From positions 1-64,000 of the forward strand of contig MSJI02000804.1 in NCBI GenBank assembly GCA_001931905.2: 64,000 bases of DNA, given 5' to 3'. The position numbers and the translations under genes were made by a program. Positions 9,594-18,763 of this stretch are shown piece by piece (positions within the stretch are counted from its first letter, which is position 1; each line of letters begins with the position of its first letter). The stretch is from Cladosporium sp. IMV 00045 (taxonomy: Eukaryota; Ascomycota; Dothideomycetes; Cladosporiales; Cladosporiaceae). The notes under the pieces are model-generated. The model saw only the letters and a list, made by a program, of their open reading frames with translations, ran no database searches and had not been told where the DNA came from.

Positions 9594-10886
9594 ATGCCAA
9601 CCACACCCTCACCCAGAGAAGTCGCATCGACATTACTCGCCGAGCAAGGCCTCGACCTCCTCTCCCTGACCCAACTCCAATCACTCTGGGCAGGTTACGG
9701 GCAAATATGCCGAATCTCAGCTTCACCAAAAGCGCCTTCGCCTAATAAAAGTCCCTCCAAACAACCCTCCACCAACCCATCAACACCCCAAGACTCCGTC
9801 ATCTCAACTCCTAAAGAAGCCCACTCCTACATCCTCAAATTGATCACACCCCCACCCACCCGAGCGGGAGACGAAGGCCACGCGAGGAAAATCCTCAGCT
9901 ACCAAATCGAACAGTACTTCTACACCCACCTCGCTCCCCAACTCCCGTCCTCCATCCCTGTGGCGAAATGTCTAGCCAGCATCAACGAGCAGCACAAGGA
10001 CGGGACGTCAACCACCGCCATGATCCTCAATGACCTGGCGGAGGAATACCCCATCGCGGGCGAAAAGCGCGCAGCCCTGTCTTCAACCCAGGCCCTCTCA
10101 GCCCTCGACTGGCTCGCTGCTTTCCACGGTTTCTGGTGGTCTCGAGTCGAGCATTTCGACAAAGACACGCTCGTCCTCCCGCCTCTCGAAGAACTCAAGC
10201 GTCCTGCGAACTCCTCTGGGAAATCCATCTGGCTCAACGGCGGGTACACATACCTCGCCACCCGGCAGAAAGAACACGCCTCCCTCGCCTCCGACTCGGA
10301 CTCCGAATGGAGCGCAGCTCTCACCCAGCCAGTCCCGAACTCACCATCAGGCCAAAGCGTCGCCGAGCTCGTCGCGCAGTTCCTCACCCCGGCAATCTCA
10401 GGCTCTTCTCCCATCGAGAAATATCAAACGGTCATCCACGGCGACGTCAAGTCCGAAAACCTCTTCACCTCCGCCTCGGGCTCGCGCGTCGCTTTCTACG
10501 ATTTCCAATACGTCGGCCTTGGGCTCGGCGTGTGCGATCTGGCCAAGTTCTTCACTTGCTCCGTGCCGCTTTCCATGCTGCTTGGCGAGTCTTCATCACG
10601 GGAGGAAGACACTCTGCCAGATGTGCTGCCCATGCAGGCCGGTGAGAGGAAGTTGCTGCAGCGTTATTGGGAGCGTTTGAAGACTGCCGGGGAGAGGGAG
10701 TATGCGTGGGAGGTTTTCGTCGGGCATTGGGAGGTCGCGCTCGTGGATTGGTTGAGGTTTCAGGCGGGGTGGGGGTTTTGGGGCAATACGGAGTGGTTGG
10801 AGGGGAGGGTTAGGTGGGTTTTGAGGGAGGGGAGGGTGGGTGAGAAATTGCTTGTTGGGTTGGAGGATGCCGGGGTGGAGGGTTAG
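9594..10886 (+). CDS. APH/CHK-like phosphotransferase family kinase
   Basis: The 430-residue intronless protein belongs to the aminoglycoside phosphotransferase/CHK (ecdysteroid-kinase-like) superfamily, which phosphorylates small hydroxylated molecules; the substrate is unknown. The catalytic loop HGDVKSENLF (H282, D284, N289) and the metal-binding DFQ motif (D303) are present. A conserved helix ALDWLAAFHGFWW lies before the catalytic loop. The first in-frame ATG is at 9594. The frame is open upstream to about 9504 with a hydrophobic stretch but without an ATG. It converges on the intact cwc25. Function beyond kinase fold is not assigned. Confidence 0.8.
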   Translation: MPTTPSPREVASTLLAEQGLDLLSLTQLQSLWAGYGQICRISASPKAPSPNKSPSKQPSTNPSTPQDSVISTPKEAHSYILKLITPPPTRAGDEGHARKILSYQIEQYFYTHLAPQLPSSIPVAKCLASINEQHKDGTSTTAMILNDLAEEYPIAGEKRAALSSTQALSALDWLAAFHGFWWSRVEHFDKDTLVLPPLEELKRPANSSGKSIWLNGGYTYLATRQKEHASLASDSDSEWSAALTQPVPNSPSGQSVAELVAQFLTPAISGSSPIEKYQTVIHGDVKSENLFTSASGSRVAFYDFQYVGLGLGVCDLAKFFTCSVPLSMLLGESSSREEDTLPDVLPMQAGERKLLQRYWERLKTAGEREYAWEVFVGHWEVALVDWLRFQAGWGFWGNTEWLEGRVRWVLREGRVGEKLLVGLEDAGVEG

Positions 10887-11613
10887 GGTTTAGGAGAGGG
10901 CGGGAAAAGGTGTGTGATACGTACATAGTGGTTGATAGATGGATCACGTTGGACTAGATGAATGCATGTGACATGCAGATACATGGAATGGCAATCTGTT
11001 AGGCTCCATCGATGGCGAGCGAGTCGACTCGTGGGATTTGAGCGGCCTTTGATGAACTGCGAAGTTCTTCCAGGGAAGGACAAGATGATACACTCAGTGG
11101 GTACGCCGGGAGACCGAGTGTAGCGCTGCAGTGTGGTACTTTATCTTCCTCGAGGTCCGAGTATTGCAAAGGAGTTCATAAAGTTGGCTTGATGATGGAG
11201 TACCCAGGCTGGATGATCACTTCCTGTGCTGTAGATCTTTTTTTTTTTTTTTTTTTTTTTTGGTCGAATCTGACCTCTCAGATGATAAGAAATAAAATCA
11301 TATGACCATAGCTGCTAACAACTATATCGTTGCGGCATCACTCGACAGTTGCTACTCAAATCTCGTCTTCAAGGTTGATTCCATTAAGAGCTGCCAGTTC
11401 GGACCGATCGTTTGCTTGATATCTGTACCATATAGAAGTGAGCAACGACTGCTCGATGAACTCGGGAATTTGAAGTACAATGCAAGTATCATTTTTTGTT
11501 TTGGTACCATAAAGGATGATTGTGTGCATGCTGACTGAACAAAAAGTGGGATATCGCGAACGTCAACAGTCCTGAAAATGCAAGAAACAACAAAAAGAAG
11601 TGATCTGTCGCCA
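10887..11613. other. Intergenic, convergent 3' ends, with a T homopolymer
   Basis: The gap between the CHK-like kinase and the intact cwc25. A run of 24 T lies at 11,238-11,261. The last 113 nt belong to the right arm of the inverted duplication. No gene seen. Confidence 0.6.
11238..11261. repeat. T24 homopolymer
   Basis: An uninterrupted run of 24 T on the plus strand, about 240 bp outside the inner end of the right duplication arm. No target-site duplication or retroelement sequence is seen beside it. Confidence 0.9.
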
Positions 11614-12858
11614 CTACTCGTCCCGCCCACCACGAGCGCCTTGCAATCTCCGCCCCGAATCAACACCTTCGGCCTCCTTCCTAATTCCCCCAATAAAATG
11701 CGCCTTGTCAGTCCTCTTGCGATCGTCCTCTTCACGCTGCTTTGCATCTCTCGCGTCAAGTTCCGCCAAGCGAGTTTTGCGATCGCCTTCCAGCTCGGAA
11801 GCGTTCGACTGCATTGCTGCCAAACGCTTCTCACGCTCGGCTTGCTCTGCGGCTTCGTCTCGTTTTGCTTCTTCGGGCGGTGATCTGTATGACTTCTGAC
11901 GGTTGTCTGAGCGCTCGTAGGAAGGCGAGGGTCGTCTGTCGCGCCTGCTGTAGTCATTCTGTCTGGCACGGTAGGGCGATCGAGACTCAGATCGTGAGGA
12001 GCCGGAGCGCTTCGGGCTGGGGTATGACTTGCGACGCTCCTTGTGGTCTTCACGGTCGTGTCTTCTGCGAGGCGAGCGGGAGCGAGATGCACTGCGGTCT
12101 CTGTCGCGGCGTGATCTGTGGCGGTGCTCGTCGCGGGCTCGGTCATCGCGGCGTCTGTAGGGTGACCTCGAGCGAGAGCGGGATCTGTGTCTGTGTCGTC
12201 GTGATCGATGTCTGTCTGAGCGGCTCTCGTCGTCTTCGTTGCTGTGTCGTCTTCTCTTGCTCCTGTGGCTATCGTCGTCGTCTCTGTGGTGTCGGTGCCG
12301 ATGCCTGTGCCTCCTCTCTTTCTTCCCGTCTTCGTCGTCTTTGCCGGCCGCTTGCATGAGCATTCTTTTCCTGGCTGGGTCGTTCATCATAGCTTCATAA
12401 GCGGCCTGCTCCTGTTTCTTGATCGCAAGCATCGGATCGCTCGCGATCTTGGACGCTGTGTCGCGGGCCGTGTTCGCATTCGAGTTGAGTGCCATGAATC
12501 CCTCCTCGCCGGCATCCTTCTTCATTGCGTCGGTCTCGGATCGTTGCACCAGCCCATCCAGCTTTCTCTTTCCCAGCAGATAGCCCTCCATCTCCTCGCT
12601 CACGCCTCCACCTGCGCCAGGTCCACCAGAGCCGGGTCCGTTGTACATCCAGTCAACGCGATCCGCACGCTTCTTGCCTCCTGCATTTTCCTGGAGTTTC
12701 TCAAGTTCGAGTAGTGCGCGCTCCTCGGCACGTTCCTTGAGGACTTGGTCGGTCTTCTTGCGCTCGTCGAGTGCTTTCTTTTCTTCGGCCCAGACGCGCT
12801 TCTGGTTGGACATGAGCACCGGGTGCCATGACTTCTTCAAATTGAGATCGCCACCCAT
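11614..12858 (-). CDS. cwc25: Pre-mRNA splicing factor Cwc25, intact copy
   Basis: A 414-residue protein starting at the ATG 12,858-12,856 with [13 protein letters not shown]. This is the Cwc25 N-terminal domain, which contacts the catalytic core and branch helix of the step-I spliceosome. A charged coiled region (about 20-60) is followed by [12 protein letters not shown], a middle segment, a long Arg/Ser/His-rich domain (about 200-340) and a Lys/Glu-rich C-terminal helix. It has no intron. The open frame continues upstream of the ATG into conserved promoter sequence, so the internal ATG is preferred on homology. It shares a 366-bp divergent promoter with csn2. The left copy lacks the last 82 residues, so this is probably the working gene. 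Confidence 0.92.
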   Translation of the reverse strand: MGGDLNLKKSWHPVLMSNQKRVWAEEKKALDERKKTDQVLKERAEERALLELEKLQENAGGKKRADRVDWMYNGPGSGGPGAGGGVSEEMEGYLLGKRKLDGLVQRSETDAMKKDAGEEGFMALNSNANTARDTASKIASDPMLAIKKQEQAAYEAMMNDPARKRMLMQAAGKDDEDGKKERRHRHRHRHHRDDDDSHRSKRRRHSNEDDESRSDRHRSRRHRHRSRSRSRSPYRRRDDRARDEHRHRSRRDRDRSASRSRSPRRRHDREDHKERRKSYPSPKRSGSSRSESRSPYRARQNDYSRRDRRPSPSYERSDNRQKSYRSPPEEAKRDEAAEQAEREKRLAAMQSNASELEGDRKTRLAELDARDAKQREEDDRKRTDKAHFIGGIRKEAEGVDSGRRLQGARGGRDE

Positions 12859-13224
12859 CTTGACGGTGTTGTCGAGGGTGAAAAGGTGGCATGGATAGGT
12901 TGAGAGTGTGAAGACAGGTTCGAAGGCGACTTCACTTGCACTCTCAAGTTCCAGATGCGCTGGCGCGACGTTTGGGTCCAGCGGACCTTTCCGCACTTCC
13001 CCGCTAGTGTGAACCTTAATCCTATCGATTGCGACAGACGTTTGGAGCCTTGAGCTTCACTTGCCTGAAGCTATCGACATCACCCACTGACTTTAAGCAA
13101 TCACAATCCTTTACTTCTCGAGTGCCCTACTGACGCACGCGAAATAACCTCTCTAATACTACTACTCTAATCACGACACCACCTCAATACACATCTTCAT
13201 CTCAGTACCTTCACAACCGCCACA
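12859..13224. promoter_or_regulatory. Shared divergent promoter of cwc25 and csn2, right copy
   Basis: 366 bp between divergent starts. The AGCTTCA-6 nt-TGAAGCT inverted repeat is conserved at 13,053-13,072 and so are both AAACGTC motifs. The 90 bp next to csn2 is replaced or heavily changed relative to the left copy, although the last 25 nt before the ATG is again conserved. Confidence 0.5.
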
Positions 13225-14916
13225 ATGTCCGACGACGATGACTTCATGCAAGCTTCAGATGATGAGAAGTATGAGAGACGATGCTCTTGAGACAATTGAC
13301 CGTACTAACAAACCTCAGCTATGACTTTGAGTACGAGGACGATGACGACGCCGAAGAGGGAGGTGATGTGGACGTGGAGAACAAATACTACAATGCGAAG
13401 CAGATGAAGACCGAGGCGCCCGAGGAAGCCATAGAGGAGTTCCTTGGGGTTCCAGCGCTGGAAGAGGAAAAAGGCGACTGGGGTTTCAAGGGCTTGAAGC
13501 AAGCGATCAAGCTCGAATTCACATTGGGAAGATATGAGAAGGTCAGTGTGAGAACGAGTCAACACTTGCGGGACAAGGACTTACGCTATCCGCAGGCGGT
13601 CGAGCATTATACGGAGCTATTGACGTATGTCAAGTCTGCCGTCACTCGCAACTACTCCGAGAAGTCGATCAACAACATGCTGGATTTCATCGAAAAGAAT
13701 GCAGAAGACGAGGCGGCAAACCAGTGCATGGAGAAGTTCTACTCGAAGACGCTCGAGTCATTCCAGGCAACAAACAATGAGAGACTGTGGCTGTCGACCA
13801 ACACCAAGCTGGCTAGACTCTGGCTAGCACAAAAGGACTACGCTCGTTTGACCGAAAAGGTCCGGGAACTACACAAGGCATGCCAGCGAGGTGATGGCAC
13901 GGATGATCCCAGTAAGGGCACGTACTCCATGGAGGCATATGCCTTGGAGATTCAGATGTACGCCGAGACACGCAACAACAAGCGCCTGAAGGTATTACGA
14001 ACGATCTTTCACACTTTGACGCCGTTTCACTAATTCTCCGCCAGGGCTTGTACCAGCGTGCGCTCAAGGTCCGTTCGGCGGTGCCACATCCCAAAATCAT
14101 GGGGATCATCCGTGAATGCGGTGGCAAGATGCACATGAGCGAAGGTAAGCAAGGGATTTCCCAGCCTGCAGCCGTTCGTGCCGACTGACCCTTCATCCAG
14201 AGAACTGGAACGAGGCACAGAGCGACTTTTTCGAGTCTTTCCGGAATTATGACGAGGCCGGCTCTCTACAGCGGATCCAGGTGCTCAAGTACCTCGTGCT
14301 CACGACGATGCTCATGGGGTCCGACATCAATCCGTTCGACTCTCAAGAAACCAAGCCGTACAAGAACGACCCTCGTATTGCCGCGATGACAGAACTAGTG
14401 GATGCGTACCAGAATGACCAGATCCACCGCTACGAGTCAATTTTGAACAAGAACAAAGATCTTCTCGCGGACCCCTTTATCGCGGAGAACATCGACGAGG
14501 TCACACGAAACATGCGCACCAAGGCTGTTGTCAAACTTGTCGCGCCTTACACGCGCTTCAAGCTCGATTTCATCGCCAAGCGCCTCAATATCTCTACACC
14601 AGAGGTCCAGGACATCGTCGGGTTCCTCATCATGGACGGGCAGCTGCGTGGCAAGATCAACCAGGACGCCGGAACCGTTGAGATCGAGAGCCGTGCGGAC
14701 ACAGATCGGATGCACGCAGTTGCCGACTGGACGAGTATGATCCGTTCCCTGGCCTCTTTTGTATTGAACGAGAGTGATGGTTTCAAGGCTGAAGATTTGG
14801 GCGCCTCGCTTGGCGGCGGTCCGCAAGGACTGCCACCTGGAACGGAAGGCTATGTCCCTTCACAACGCGCCCTTGGTGGTGGCAGACGGAAGCCGAACCG
14901 AGGACCAGGGAAATGA
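13225..14916 (+). CDS. csn2: COP9 signalosome subunit 2, complete copy
   Basis: Complete CSN2, 492 residues. Exons are 13,225-13,268, 13,319-13,541, 13,596-13,991, 14,045-14,144 and 14,201-14,916; introns are 50, 54, 53 and 56 nt, the first with a TACTAAC branch point. The acidic start is followed by the conserved [10 protein letters not shown] block, the [16 protein letters not shown] segment, TPR-like helical repeats and a C-terminal PCI domain (about 300-430) containing [16 protein letters not shown] and [13 protein letters not shown]. The tail is Gly/Pro-rich. CSN2 binds cullin-RING ligases within the COP9 signalosome, which in moulds controls development and secondary metabolism. A second copy lies at the left edge. 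Confidence 0.95.
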
Positions 14917-17900
14917 CTTGCATGACCTTCCTCGCCTCGTGAACGCAAGATGCTCCAATAGAACGCGGGGTGGCTTCGCGCCTTCACGCTGCAATCGGAC
15001 GTTTTCGGCGAACGGCGAAAAGCACAGAAGACAGCTCGGTGGTTCGTTTCGCAGAGGCACTGCGCGCGCTCAATTGTTTCACTGGCTTTCCTCCAAACAG
15101 ATCAGAGCAGTGTGGCACAGGGCGTACAAGTCAATTCCGTAATACTGGGACACGGCAAGGTGTTCATGCGGAGTGTACCGGACTTCTTCGGCGTGCTTGC
15201 GTGACCTGAGGCGTGGTTGCACAAGGGCTTACTGGGATACGAAGGTAGGGTGCAGCTTGCTGTTCGTCTGGGCTGGCTAGGATCGGGAGCTGGCAGCTTT
15301 CTTTGCCCTTGTCGCTGCGTCGACGACGTTGCGTGCGCTAGTTCAATATGACGCAGTGCGAGAGGAGGCAAAAGCTGTGTGTGTGTCCCACCCTAAGTCA
15401 TGGTCGGCGGTGCTCGCTCCGCGCATGAACTGGTATGAAACGAACGAAATCCTCACGATGTAATGCAGTCCCTTTTTTTAGGTTATTCGATAGAAATGCC
15501 CGCAACCTCCCCGTCGTTAGCACGATAACAAATCCTTGCCTATACCACCGCATCTGCCAAGCGCACACCCCGGTCGCCGGATGCCTCGCCTATCGGCCGC
15601 CCCCCATGTCAATTAGATCTGTACTTTCCACAGCCGTGGCCCTTAGATTCTCTGTAAGCCTCCACGCTCACCCCATCGGGGCAGCGTGCCCCCTGCACCC
15701 GAACGGCCAATCAACCCGCTCCGCACGCGACTTGGTGTCTCCATCGTCCAGACATCCCACCTTTTCCAACCCACTCTGCGCTGCCCGCGACCTGTAAGAC
15801 AACCCGCTAAATATGAATAAAGCGCCATGGGCCATGTAAGCCTGGCGGCATCATTCCCACCGTCCGCGCTATCGGGTTCGAGCTTTCTTCCTTCCACTCT
15901 CTACTCTGTCTCCTTCAAACATACCGAATCCGTGCATTGCATCGGGGAAGCGCTTGCGAGAGTGTAGATCCTGCTCCGCGATCAAGCTGGTTGGATGTGC
16001 TGCTAGGGTTCTCTCTCTGGGACGGGCGTGGGATGTGATTTATTGTTCTCGTTCCCTCTTTTCTTGCGTAAGAATACTAGCAAATCGCGGGCTCCCACCC
16101 GACCCAATGGTCCATTTTTGTTCCCCATCAATGATGATGTTGAAGGATTTCCCGGGCAAAGTTTCGTGAGTAATGTGACAGATCGCGTGCGTTTTCCGAT
16201 ATACACTACTACTACGGAGGTACCACCGCTACTGTCTGCACCTAGCCATTGTGCTGAACAAGCGCTATATGCAGGCTTTAAGGATCGAGTCACGATCTGT
16301 CTGGCCGTTCCGCTCTCGTCTGCGATAGGTGATGTGGATCGATCAGTTGTTCTTCTTCTTTCCATTGCCTCTTTGCATCGACTGGTCGATTTCGCTTGCG
16401 GTGTTTGCCGCGCGCGATCGAACTGCGTTCGTTCGTTGAAACCTGCATGTCTCGCGCGTGGCGAAAGCCGTTGTTGCGTCGCCGCCCCCAGGCACTCACT
16501 GCACACTACTGCTGCATTTCTGTTTCTTCGCTAATCGTTAGCTCGCATATCTACGAACGGTGAGCTCGTGACGAAGGGTGACGAACGATTTTGCCCTGTC
16601 CCTGTCTTATTTCCCTGAGACTCGTTCACTTCTTGCCCTCCCCCACCCGTGTGCATCTGGCCATTCTGCTAGATCGTGCATCCGAGCAGGATTCCTCCCA
16701 ATCACAAACGCAATGGCTCCATGAGGAAAGAGCATTTTCCACGTCCCACTGCAAGCCCAGCTGTGCCATTGGCAGCACGGTGGCGTCTCCTCTCCTGGGT
16801 TCGTTTTGTTTATAATTACTCCACGCCGAGGGGAAATGAGCCTATACCTGCTGCATTGCTCTGCGCTCGCATCGTACATGGCGTTGCTGCGTCGTCTCGT
16901 GGCACACCCGGCAGGTTGGAGAGACATACAGAACGAGAAGGTGGGAGGCTTGAGTACCTGCGATCGTCCAGGTGCATGAGCAAATGGCGTCGATACTGAA
17001 CGCCTGGGCCCCCCACCGTTCTGCTTGATTCACAGGGAAAAAAGCCACCCTTGTCGAGATCCATCAGACGAGAGGAGGGGCCCGCACTTTCAGCCCTGTA
17101 GTGACACTGCATTCGACGCACGCTTTCCTGTGAGCTGTGCGCGGCTTGCGGCGTCGAATCATCGCCGTGCGTGTGAAGGGATGTCGGGGGAGAAAGTGAG
17201 ACGTGGGCTGGATTGCCTGCTGCGCGGCCAATATAGGCTTGTGTAGCGTAGCGATTGACTTTACCGTGATCGATGGGCAGATGGGGGTTGCTAACGAACG
17301 CTTGGCTCAGCTGGTGGGTGGTGATGCCTCGCCTGCTTTGTGAGATCTGATATACGAAACGGGGGCAGGGGTTCTACACTCGTTTAAACTCGGGCTAGGG
17401 TTCGGGGTGGGAAGATCGTGCGCCGAAAGGACGCCTCGCGTTGGTACCTGGCATGAGATGATGTCCTAGCATCGGCTCCCACTTCTCGGCCCTGACGTTC
17501 CGAGTGCCGCGAGGAGCTGCTGGACGTTATTGTAAGGATCGGAGTGGAGCAAAAGGAGGAGGCAAAGCTCGAAGGGCTAGCGGGTGGAGCGAGATCGAGG
17601 TAGCTTGTATATCTGCGTCAAGACGTCCGCATGTACACGCTTGCATTGGCGGCACATTCGACCTGCGTCCAGGCTCGTCGTGCCTCGTTGATCCGGTTTC
17701 GTTATCCTGCCGCCAGAGTTACCCTGCCCCACCGCAAGGGCGGACCTTCTGCCTCGTCTACCTCAATCCAAAGCACGCGCCTGTTTCGTCTGGGTGATTG
17801 TTCGTGAGCGATCCGAGGCCCCGAGCAAAGGCTACTGGCATCAGTGTCGTGTCGTGGGAGGAGGCGCCAGGGGACCCGCGTGCAGGGTTCTTGGGTCCAT

Positions 17901-18763
17901 CGGAGGCGTTTGGTCAGTCGCCATCGCTCTTAATACCCGGCAACGCAGCCATTTTGTTCGTTGTGTTGCCAGATCTGCTCGACGATCTGGCTCCTCTGTC
18001 TCGAATCCGTCCTGCTGGTACCTTCCTTACCTTCGTTTCCTTTTCTCTCAGTCCTTGCTGTGCCTGTCTGCCAGTTTGCCTACAAACAATCATCATTCTA
18101 CGTACTTCTGAGGTGTAAGTGAAGCTGTTGGACACCTCTGCCCACAAGCTCACAGCCCAGAAGTATAGTGGGTTGCTCAAAGGCTCCCTGGATTCCAGTT
18201 GCCGGATCCTGCAGCAACACAGAGGAGGCGAGCAGCATCGCACAGTCAGGTGCTCAACAGCTCTGCTCGCCCACGCTTCACGCCCAACAAGACCATCGTC
18301 ATCGCCGCCCCTTCTGTCGGGCTCATTTTGCCTGTCCGCCGTCGAACACGACGCTGCGACGTACCGCACCGCACCGCACAACACCGCGTGAGCATCAGCA
18401 TCGGCCAGCGCGGCAGCATTGCAGGCGACCAGGTAGCCGGGTCTCGCCAGTACATGCCGCGGCGAGCCAGGTCCGTCCGTCCAGTTGTATCGCTCCGATC
18501 GCATCCCCATCGCGTCGAGCCAGCTCAGCAGCGCCTGCGCAGGCAAACAAAAGGCCAGCATCACCCTGCGTGGCCCTTTGCGTTAGCACTCGAGGGCTCA
18601 GACCAGAGAGAGCCAGAGAGAGCGAGAGAGCGAGCGCGAGAGGCGAGTTCCCATCTCATCGCATCGAATTGTATCGTCGGGCGATCGGCTGCTGTTAAGC
18701 GAGCGAGTAGAGACTGAGAGCGACAGAGACCTACTGAGGGCTCGTCTCGTCTCGTCAGGCAAG
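14917..18763. other. 3.85-kb region without a recognisable gene, upstream of the otubain gene
   Basis: The largest non-coding gap apart from 24.8-28.7 kb. Many short open frames occur on both strands but none looks like a real protein. Near 18,000-18,100 there is a pyrimidine-rich stretch like a fungal transcription start region, then a GTGTAAGT-type donor at about 18,114-18,120. A TCGTCAG acceptor lies at about 18,757, a few bases before the otubain ATG. This would fit a leader of 100 nt or more with a roughly 640-nt intron, but that is inference. A purine-rich GAGA run lies at 18,603-18,643. Confidence 0.5.
18603..18643. repeat. GAGA-rich purine tract
   Basis: Repeated AGAGAG/GCGAG units about 120 nt upstream of the otubain ATG, inside the probable leader or leader intron. 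It could be a GAGA-type promoter element or simple low complexity. Confidence 0.5.

Larger units (their letters stand above)
11501..14787. repeat. Right arm of inverted segmental duplication
   Basis: The inverted partner of 1-3288, separated from it by about 8.2 kb of single-copy DNA. It carries the intact versions of cwc25 (minus) and csn2 (plus). Its outer limit cannot be set because the left arm is cut by the window edge at the position matching 14,787. Confidence 0.9.

Noticed and set aside
11238..11261. T24 run as the poly-A tail of a retrocopy
   Set aside because: No adjacent coding sequence on the minus strand ends at it, and no target-site duplication is visible.
1..14787. The inverted repeat as an assembly artefact (two haplotypes joined head to head)
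   Set aside because: Not excluded, but an 8.2-kb single-copy core with three different genes between the arms and several percent divergence fit a real duplication better. It needs read-level checking.
15435..18698. Several 70-215-residue open frames in the otubain upstream region, including 17,914-18,564 on the minus strand
   Set aside because: Low-complexity or Cys/Arg-rich translations with no family likeness, overlapping one another on both strands; expected by chance in G/C-rich DNA.
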